Origin: Tricholoma matsutake | Lineage: Eukaryota > Basidiomycota > Agaricomycetes > Agaricales > Tricholomataceae | Direction of reading: 5' to 3' | DNA length: 64,000 nt | NCBI GenBank assembly: GCA_026075535.2 | Contig: AP026543.1 | Coordinates: 9,362,001-9,426,000 of the forward strand | Shown here: positions 56,492 through 64,000 of the stretch, one piece after another | Numbering within the stretch: the stretch's first letter is position 1 | Layout: every line of letters begins with the position of its first letter | Made by a program: the position numbers and the translations under genes | Notes under the pieces: model-generated | What the model saw: only the letters and a program-made list of their open reading frames with translations | Database searches by the model: none | What the model was told of the DNA's origin: nothing

Positions 56492-58613
56492 ATGCCAAAA
56501 GCAGCTTGGATGACTCCTGAGCAGCATGCCTGGCTTTACAACCTGCTTGCAGGGTTTTGCAAATCACAGGAGAGTAAAACAGTTCCCACCTTTCTTGCTA
56601 AAGTTTATGAAGACTTCCACGACAAATGACCTGCCGATGCCCCATCTGCTAAGGAGATAGAGTTCACAAAAGGAAATGAGGAGCATGCAAAACTCCTCAA
56701 GCTCAAGACAAGCAAAAAGGTAAGTTGTCCAACACTTATATACTTTTGTTTGGCATATGATAATATTGGGCAGCGAATTCACAATTGGATTTATAATAAG
56801 AGTCGTGGTTCGAGTTTGGGTTCTGGCACTTGAAAGGTTCTAAATCTCAAGAGCACTTCACAACTATTACATCACTGGCAAGCATTTGCGAAGTTATATG
56901 GAGAAGAGCTTAAACCAAAGTTCAACACTGAGTGGGAAGCACATAAAGAAGCCAATCCGACTAAGGAGTTTACACATCATGATTGCTTTACCTTTCATAA
57001 CCAGAAGATGCAGGAATGGTACAATTCAGCCGATGAAACCACCAAGGAAAAGGTAGAAGAGTTTCGGCAAGAGTATAAGTCCATGGACAGTGAAGACAAT
57101 AATCCCAATTGCATGCTACAAAAGTAAGTGTTGCAAATCTGGGCCATCATGACTTGAATTATATTCTAATTTGCAATAGCCATATTGACATGCTCCCTCA
57201 TACAATTGAAGATACTGCCAAGAATATTGCCAGGCAAACAGGTTGGGCTTGTACAATCATCGTGGGAGGACCAATGCATCAAGAAGGAGGTGCCATTCAA
57301 ACTCTTGTGTAAGTGACTTGACCCATCATTTCTCGTGAATCTAACCTTCAAATTGATAGCTCGAATGAAGGAACTACATTAAAGGGTCAATCATTGGCCC
57401 AGTTTCTGGGAAGCTCATATAACAATGATTTTCTATCGCACTTCGATAGGTTTCTTGAAGCTGCTTATGGTGACAGTCTTAAAAGCATCCAGTATTCAGA
57501 GCTCATTGTTTGCAATAGATAAGAAGACTTGTGATTCCTGAGCATTGGAAGGTCTCTCACATGAAGCCACTCCTGCACCTGCTGATGTCGATACTACCCC
57601 TTCTGCATCTGCTGATGTCAACCCTACCCCTTCTGCACCTGCTGATGTCGATGCTACCCCTTCTGCATCTACTGTGAAACTTTCTGATTATGAGAAGGAG
57701 TGAGCGAGTAATATTGCAAGAAATAATCAATTATTACATGAACTAGGATTGGGTAAAGGGGCTTCGAATTTGATCAACAAATCATCAAAAAAGGGAAAGG
57801 GCAAGAAAATGAAGTAAGCAATACTTATTTGCTTTGACTATGAGGCTAATGCAAATAAAGAGCTGCTTCTAATGCTGGAGACATGACAAGGGCACTGTCA
57901 CCTGTGAAGGCAACCAAAACCCTTCCAAATGCAGCATCGCTGATATCATTCTCTGCTTCCACACCTTCCAGTGATGATATTATTGTACCCCAACTTCCTA
58001 CAGCTGACAAAGCAGACAGTGCTGTCATCGCTATTCTTCCTTTCTTGAAGAAGATTTGGGATGAAGAGTTTTGGGTCAATCTATTGAAAAACTGGGTTTT
58101 GTTCAAGACTGAAAATCCACCAAAAACTGTAAGTGCTAGCTAATTACCAATTCACAATCTAATAGTAGCAATGTCTAGCATTTGCCTACCAAGAATTGAC
58201 CTGGTGAGATTGGAGTATGGCTGAAGAATGGCCGGCGGTTACAAGCTGATCAAATGCCACAGTTGAAAAATATCAAAGATTTTGGCAATCACTGGTTTGC
58301 ATGGTGGAAGGCTATTCAGCCAGGCTGGTGGGGTGATGAACTCTCTCAACTTATACCCTCTGACCCTTCATGGTCACAGCTGTTATGTGGTGGAGTGAAT
58401 GGCTTTCTTGTGGTTATTCTTGCTTTGGCTTGGTGGATGCAAGGTAATACTTCTTCTGGTGATTCTGATTTGCCTTGCCTTAAAAGAGCAGTGGTGGATG
58501 TTAGTTGGACTTTGGTCCAGCTAAAGATTGCCTTGGATGCCAGAGAGGATCAGGGGGAAAAGCGAGGGATTGACGACACTGAAAATGGGGAATTGCCTGC
58601 CATTATTCATTAG
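56492..58613 (+). pseudogene. Passenger gene of the KDZ element (uncharacterised family)
   Basis: A multi-exon gene begins MPKAAWMTPEQHAWLYNLLA. Exons are 56492-56719, 56774-57123, 57180-57308 and 57360 onward, with later exons ending at 58613. Segments in order: a helical N-terminus; an IHNWIYNKSR block; MQEWYNSADETTKEKVEEF; NIARQTGWACTIIVGGPMHQ; a Pro/Ala/Ser repeat; LSDYEKE-stop-ASNIARNNQLLH; and HWFAWWKAIQPGW...GVNGFLVVILALAWW. These are signatures of a family of uncharacterised Agaricomycete proteins. Stops at likely CGA codons (after HDK, SGT and KE) indicate decay. It is transcribed opposite to the transposase. I assign no function. Confidence 0.6.
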
Positions 58614-58619
58614 CAATGA

Positions 58620-59217
58620 TTTACAATAGTTCAAATATTATTTGCAAGCATTAAGAATGAGTCCCAGGACCATTTACAATGATTAACAATGGGTGCCAGT
58701 ACCATTTACAATGATTAACAATAGGCCCCAGTACCATTTACAATGACTAACAATGTATTACAATGGATGCCAGTACCATTTAGAATGATTAACAATGGGC
58801 CCCAATACCATTTACAATGATTAACAATGTATTACACTGGGTGCCAGTACCATTTACAACTATTAACAATGTATTACAATGGATGCCAGTACCATTTACA
58901 ATGATTAACAATGTGTTACAATGGATGCCAGTACCATTTACAATGATTAACAATGTGTTAGAATGACCATTTACAATGATTAACAATGTATTACAATGGA
59001 TGCCAGTACCATTTACAATGATTAACAATGGGCCCCAATACCATTAACAATGTATTACAGTTGGTTGTGGTACCATCTACAATCATTAACAATCATTAAC
59101 AGTACCATCTACTGCATCTATCGGATATCTATTACAATGTCATTGTAATAAAACCATCGGTACTGTGCACAATGGCCTATTGACTAGCACCAATAGATTG
59201 TTAACAATAATGCCAGC
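58620..59217. repeat. KDZ right subterminal minisatellite and TIR
   Basis: About ten imperfect ~40-bp units (CCAGTACCATTTACAATGAT, TAACAATGTATTACAATGGA) are followed by the terminal repeat ending in CAATAATGCCAGC. It is the inverted counterpart of 42257-42760. Confidence 0.8.
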
Positions 59218-59220
59218 TAC

Positions 59221-59905
59221 TATTGTGGCAGTGGAGGTGGTGGCCTGGGTGCTTGAGTCGACAGTGTAGTTGTCCATTGTTTGGGTGCTTGTGTCGACGC
59301 GGATGGCCATTTCATCATTCCTTGACTTCTCTGTCCCACTTCTCGACCTTCCTCAAATCCTTCTTCATACCCTTCGAGTCGGGCAGTCATTAGTAGGTTG
59401 TGAACTTCTTCCTCAGTGTAGTAGTTGTGTGTTGTAGTTATAGCTGGAGGTTCTGTATGTACTGTTATGACAGTGGGTGTAGATCACCTGGTTGGTGGTG
59501 GGAGGGTGCTAGCAATGGAGGGAATGGGCATAATGCTAGGGACATCAGTGGAAAGTAGTGCAATGAGGGCAGGGGAAGGCATTGGGACCATGCTGAGGTC
59601 AGGAGTATCAGTATCCATCTTGTTACACCACCTTGACTTGAATTCCTGTTTAACAATATCCCATTGTCTGTGACCTTTGTTTGGGAGCTTGGTGAACCAT
59701 TTCTTTGCAGGAGAGCCACAAAAAAGCTTGCTAGCAAAGAGGTCGACCTTCTCTCGATTGGTATTGGATTGGGAAATGTTGGTCTCGAGAGCTGCTAGCC
59801 AGTCGGCTGGATCTTCGGTGGCACCTGGTTCACCAGTGAAGTTGTAAGCTCAATGGTATGGAGCCATGACTGAATGCGCAGAGTCGAATCTCCATGTTGT
59901 CACCA
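59221..59905 (-). pseudogene. G gag-like protein, N-terminal gag domain
   Basis: The minus strand shows EDPADWLAALETNISQSNTN, ASKLF, then SPAKKWFTKLPNKGHRQWDI and VKQEFKSRW. This is a classic retrotransposon gag pattern (W...L, F...L.G.A..W, W..F...F...W). It continues with YYTEEEVHNLL, LEGYEEGFEEGREVGQRS and STQAPKQWTT before hitting the KDZ end at 59217. One shift lies near 59730. Confidence 0.65.
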
Positions 59906-59908
59906 GAT

Positions 59909-60095
59909 GGAGACATGCAGTCTCACAGAAGCAGAAGGGAAACACCTGAAAGCAAGGGCAACAGCTGTGTATAGCAATGCTGTGGTAGCGATGATAAGAC
60001 AATCCCTTGTCTACGTGGATATCAACACGGGATCACATGACCACATAGATCACATGACTGTATCTACTGTGTGCACACCTGAGTGCACGGTTACA
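59909..60095 (-). repeat. LTR of G, 5' copy
   Basis: Matches 40546-40732. On the minus strand it is followed by CATCTGGTGACAACATGG, which resembles a primer-binding site. The first plus-strand base is G where the other copy has T. Confidence 0.8.
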
Positions 60096-60865
60096 CCGCT
60101 CCCCATTGTGCCCCTCCCACTGCCATTCTTGTCCATGCCATCAAACACAGGTCCTTCATCATCATCATGGGGTGTCGGGTGCATGTGCTGGTGTCTGTCA
60201 TCATCGTAGGGTGGTTGTGCCAGTGGTGAGGGTCCTGGGTCATGCTCAGTCATCACCTCATTCTCATTGCCATAGTTGTTGTCATGGTCATGCTCTGTCA
60301 TCGTAGGGTGGTTGTGCCAGTGGTGAGGGTCCTGGGTCATGCTCAGTCGTCACCTCATTCTCATTGCCATAGTTGTTGTCATGGTCATGCTCTTGATTGA
60401 GGTGATTCTCCATGGGCGCTGGTGCTCATTGTTGACATCGTTGGTTGCTAGCCACCATCCACCCTGCAAGCAGTGGCTCACAGGGCTGGGGGTGGGTGAT
60501 GGGTTGTCTGTCATTGTTGTGGGTGCTGGGGCAGGTGCTTGGTTGTTTCTTGTCAATGTGGAGCCCTGGTGCTTTGTTTTGTTGCCTTAGGGTGGTTATC
60601 CATGGTTGGGCATGGGGTGGGACCATCCTTGCAACATGTTTATGACCTAAAACTAATGAAAACAGTTAGTTGGTTGAAAGAAACAAGAAACATAAAACAG
60701 ACTTAGGGCACAAACAATGTCTTGTTTGTGCCTGTTTTGGGTGTGAAGGCTCATTTACCGTCTCAGCTGTCATTTTCCAGCATGGTGGCAGAGTTGTTGG
60801 TGCATAATCAACAGAAATGTTCCCATCACATGTTGGGTGCAGCACATGTGATGCATCAACACATA
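60096..60865. repeat. Hairpin-repeat DNA with a 97-bp tandem duplication
   Basis: A 97-bp unit beginning CATCGTAGGGTGGTTGTGCC is duplicated in tandem (60202 and 60299). A hairpin repeat sits at 60462-60485. An A-rich intron-like block (CTAATGAAAACAGTTAGTTG) is near 60650. The DNA resembles interiors of elements E1-E3, so it is probably the remains of a related element that G entered. No gene is supported. Confidence 0.5.
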
Positions 60866-60873
60866 GGTAAGCT

Positions 60874-62324
60874 TAGTGTAGTATCAAGGTTCAGTCCATA
60901 GGACCGAAGACTGAACTGGACCAAACCGCAGTCCATGCATTGGTCCAGTCTATTTTTCTAAAAAAAGTGTGTAACCGAAACCATGGTTCAGTTAATGGTT
61001 AACTTACTTTGAAAACATTTGAAAACTGTGGTAAAACTGGTTGTAACCGGTCTTTTTGCACTTAGGTTATGTACCCTATAGAATAATAAACTAATGTACA
61101 TATTATGTATAATAAGCTAACTATGAGGGAGGCCATGTCGATTGCTGGGGTTTATATATGTAGTAGTAGTTGTACTTGTTTGTTCATGGTAAACGAACAC
61201 ATTACGCATTGTTTGCATCATGCGAAGTTGATGTGTTTGGTTACAAGACTCATTCCCATGCTGCACTCTGTCCACTCACCACCAATGACACACACACAAG
61301 GGTCTCGAGGCCCCTCAACACAATGTAAACTAAGTATTTTTATTGTTGTTTTCATTCTTGTTCAAGTACTAACTGTTTTTTTCTATTGTTTTTAGGTTAT
61401 CTACTACTTTTTACAACGACACATGATGCATGCCCAACTCCTTCTCCCCATCCAAATGGGATGTGAGGGGCTTGTTTGGGGAGAAATGGAGACAATGAGG
61501 ATGACAAGAAGGGAGAACAAGGGAATGAGGGCAAGGCAGGGGCCCAAACGATGCATCGTTTGGCCCCCTGGTACATTTTCTTCTTCTTTGCTTTGTTTTA
61601 TCCACTAACGATATGTTTTATTTCTTTAGTTGCCACACCTCGCCTGCTAACAACACCCACCACCACAAGCCACTGCTCGTGGGGTGGTAAGTCCTTTACC
61701 TCACTGCCTACAAGATGACACCCATGCCTGCAAGGGTGGTTCTATGTTTCACTCAGACACCCACCAATCAACAACCACCCATGCCCGCGAGCAACTGTTC
61801 ATGGGGTGGATCCCTACCCTGGCCCCAGCCCCAGTGCTGTCCAGTGATGACCACCACCAATGCCACGTCACACAGCACCACCACCCCACCTGTGATCCAC
61901 TGCTCATAGGGAGGTATGGAGGTGCTGATGGCAGCAGCCAGGAGAGATGATGAATGAGGGGGAACAACAAATGGCAGGGAACGACAAACAATGGGGACAA
62001 TGAACAGCAGGGAACAATGAATGACAGGGAACAGTGAACAAACAAATGGCAGTGGGACCCCACCCTTGCTACAAATGTGAGATGGTGGGGCTATTTCTTT
62101 TTCTTTTCTTTTTCTTTTCAAATGTATACTGCACCACTGTGAGCAACTGCTCGCAGGGTGTTTATGTATTTATTTATTTTGTATACATAATTAAATTAGT
62201 TGTGCCCAAAAAACAGGGGGGGAACCAGTCCAACTGACTTGGGATGCTGGTCTAGACTGGTTGCAGTTATGGTTAAGCCTCTTAGAGGTCAAAAAACCAG
62301 ACCGAACTGAACCTTAAAACACTA
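60874..62324. mobile_element. hAT-type non-autonomous element E3, 1451 bp
   Basis: Flanked by a perfect 8-bp duplication GGTAAGCT (60866-60873 and 62325-62332). The ends are imperfect inverted repeats starting TAGTGTAGTATCAAGGTTCA and TAGTGTTTTAAGGTTCAGT. A related unoccupied site (reverse complement AGCTTACC near 54570) confirms the insertion. Inside are hairpins at 61663-61682, 61784-61805, 61889-61910 and 62137-62156. There is no transposase. Confidence 0.92.
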
Positions 62325-62332
62325 GGTAAGCT

Positions 62333-62645
62333 ACACTGTACTGAATAATATGGTCTATCGAACGCATACAGTGTATTGAATGATATGGGTTCAGTGGATG
62401 CCGTCGAATGCTCTCATAGTATGTATAACATGTACTAGTATTAAATGAATACACTTTTACAATTCTTGCTTGTGATACACTATGAAGAATGTTAATAATA
62501 TACAGATCAGAGATAGCATACATGGTACTTGGCAATGGCAATGGCATTGGCATTGGCATAGAAGTACAGCATTGGCATCAGGCACCACTTCACCATAACA
62601 GTATGACTTAGCTGTGTGTACTGTAGTGAATTACAATGCTTGGTA
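62333..62645. repeat. Copy of the satellite-flanking repeat
   Basis: Similar to the reverse complement of 54330-54570, including CAGTGTATTGAATGATA and the GGCAATGGCATTGGCATTGG hexamer run at 62530-62560. It shows that the satellite plus flank forms a dispersed unit. Confidence 0.65.
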
Positions 62646-62647
62646 TA

Positions 62648-63744
62648 CACAAGGCCAGCCTCATAATTTCTCCTTTCTGAAATATAGTTAGAAATTCTTT
62701 GCGAAATATTATATTTGCAACTAAATTTCTACAAACAGAAATTCAAAAAATTACCCATTAGAAATATACTTTGAAAATCAATATTTCTGGTTAAATTTCT
62801 CATGACATTTCAGTGTAGATACTGGAAGTATTTCTGTAAGGTGATGTTTAACTTATCAATTGCCTGAAAGGCTTTCAGAAATTAGATCAGAAACTTTTAT
62901 TTTCTGGTCATGCTTTCTGATCCATAAAAGAATTTCTTTCTGGTTGGTCAAAGTCTGTGTGAAAGCATGACTTTCACAACAAGCCTTTCAGCAGCTGTTC
63001 AGTTTAACATTCTGAGAGCGGAGGGGCTGGCTTTCAATCTGCAGAAATAGTTTCAGAAAGGCTAGCTTTCAACCTCATGATTGGTATAGTGAAAGTAATA
63101 ATTTCATATCAGGTTTTCAAGATCATGAAAGGCAAACATTCTAATAGAGATTTCACCACCTAGAAATATTAAATTTCAACTTTGTGAAAGGTAGTGCCCA
63201 CTAGTGCCCGCCCATAAAATTTAATATTTCAAGGTGGTGAAATCTCTATTAGAATGTTTGCCTTTCACAATCTTGAAAACCTGATGTGAAATTATTACCT
63301 TCACTATACCAATCATGAGGTTGAAAGCTAGCCTTTCTGAAACTATTTCTGCAGATTGAAAGCCAGCCCCTCCACTCTCAGAATGTTAAACTGAACAGCT
63401 GCTGAAAGGCTTGTTGTGAAAGTCACGCTTTCACACAGACTTTGACCAACCAGAAAGAAATTCTTTTATGGATCAGAAAGCATGACCAGAAAATAAAAGT
63501 TTCTGATCTAATTTCTGAAAGCCTTTCAGGCAATTGATAAGTTAAACATCACCTTACAGAAATACTTCCAGTATCTACACTGAAATGTCATGAGAAATTT
63601 AACCAGAAATATTGATTTTCAAAGTATATTTCTAATGGGTAATTTTTGAATTTCTGTTTGTAGAAATTTAGTCACAAATATAATATTTTGCAAAGAATTT
63701 CTAACTATATTTCAGAAAGGAGGAATTCTGAGGCTGGCCTTGTG
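62648..63744. mobile_element. Foldback element, 1.1 kb, with ~540-bp arms
   Basis: The left arm begins CACAAGGCCAGCCTCA and the right arm ends TGAGGCTGGCCTTGTG. The arms stay collinear with few mismatches to the centre near 63196 (GCCCACTAGTGCCCGCCC). ATA lies on each side (62645-62647 and 63745-63747), a possible 3-bp duplication. It contains no genes. A transcript across it would form a long hairpin RNA. Confidence 0.9.
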
Positions 63745-63849
63745 ATAGATGTGCATAGGATCCACCACATGCTTAAGGAGGTATTTCTCTGCTAGACTGT
63801 GAAATTTTTATTATGTCCGGCAACAGCAATGGCATCGGCTTCAACTTAC

Positions 63850-64000
63850 CCTTGCTTTGTCTGCTCGGGATATCCTTCCCGCATCATTTTCTCCTGTTCA
63901 ACTTCAAGGATGGCTTTCTCCTCTGCATTCATGGTGTTGAAAACATGCTTGATAGCTGGCAGTTGTGCTTGGAACCATCCTTGTGTACTTGTGGTGGCAG
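63850..64000 (-). pseudogene. Exon of a transposon passenger-type gene (runs off the window)
   Basis: The minus strand is open from the window edge to a GTAAGT donor at 63849-63844. It encodes GWFQAQLPAIKHVFNTMNAE, then EKAILEVEQEKMMREGYP. The pattern W...L..IKH.F..M..EEK..LE.E......EG.P is similar in style to EWYNSADETTKEKVEEF in the KDZ passenger gene. It may be a related family member. Whether it is intact cannot be seen. Confidence 0.45.

Larger units (their letters stand above)
42257..59217. mobile_element. KDZ-type DNA transposon, 17 kb, with passenger gene and nested insertions
   Basis: The ends are inverted copies starting GCTGGCATTATTGTTAACAA, with similarity for about 200 bp and on into inverted minisatellites. 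Inside: a KDZ transposase (minus, 42768-45000), element F with flanking LTRs (45004-55866), a satellite array, and a multi-exon passenger gene (plus, 56492-58613). It interrupts gag of element G. I could not find a clean target duplication (CAGTCATG against TACTATTG). KDZ transposons carrying passenger genes are known from basidiomycetes. Confidence 0.75.
40546..60095 (-). mobile_element. LTR element G, split by the KDZ element
   Basis: Two ~186-bp LTRs lie 19 kb apart in the same orientation. Flanks are CTGCT (40541-40545) and CCGCT (60096-60100), a 5-bp duplication with one CpG change. The minus-strand order is 5' LTR (right), TCTGGTGACAACATGG primer-site-like sequence, gag (59905 down), then the tail of the same protein (42230-41106), a purine tract (GTAGGGGGGCACA) and the 3' LTR (left). 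There is no pol, so G is non-autonomous. The KDZ element (42257-59217) sits inside the gag-like gene. Confidence 0.75.

Noticed and set aside
42241..59236. Target-site duplication of the KDZ element
   Set aside because: CAGTCATG and TACTATTG agree at only 4 of 8 positions, so no duplication is claimed.

Overview
This window is eukaryotic, repeat-dominated DNA, most likely from a basidiomycete fungus (Agaricomycetes). The evidence is short GT-AG introns with CTAA-type branch points, chromodomain Ty3/gypsy elements, a DIRS-like tyrosine-recombinase retroelement, a KDZ transposase and hAT transposons. The KDZ-linked gene also carries sequence signatures I know from Agaricomycete hypothetical proteins. 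I found no convincing ordinary host gene. Almost every coding stretch is a decayed transposable element.

Layout: 1-3631 is a multi-exon hAT transposase pseudogene split by a 2.2-kb terminal-inverted-repeat (TIR) element (976-3184). 3810-4190 is a Ty1/copia RT scrap. 4260-9530 is a minus-strand DIRS-like element whose split repeats fit an A1 ... B1-A2-B2 plan. 9531-25457 is a minus-strand Ty3/gypsy chromovirus (C-left) carrying a nested plus-strand element (B, 13278-23748, 400-bp LTRs, target duplication GCGAC). B contains a further Ty3/gypsy body and LTR (A), and A is hit by a hAT-type MITE (18574-19411). 25458-32247 is a second copy of C in inverted orientation (C-right), joined head to head with C-left and carrying a solo LTR.

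32248-34567 holds low-information sequence and a copia gag scrap. Two hAT-type non-autonomous elements follow (34568-37425 and 37447-38788). 40546-60095 is a small LTR element (G, 186-bp LTRs, target duplication CYGCT) whose gag-like gene is split by a 17-kb KDZ-type element (42257-59217). That element holds a KDZ transposase, a multi-exon passenger gene, a third Ty3/gypsy element (F) with a gene on the opposite strand, and a ~175-bp satellite array. 60874-62324 is another hAT-type element, 62648-63744 is a near-perfect 1.1-kb foldback, and an exon runs off the right edge.

Three themes recur. First, the hAT-type elements share TAGTGTTT ends and 8-bp target duplications, and four of the larger insertions carry many copies of a short hairpin (8-9 bp stem, 4-nt loop). 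Second, differences between paired LTRs, and many in-frame stops (CGA to TGA), are almost all CpG transitions, pointing to methylation-linked decay of repeats. Third, two retroelements (C and F) sit in inverted, palindrome-like arrangements.
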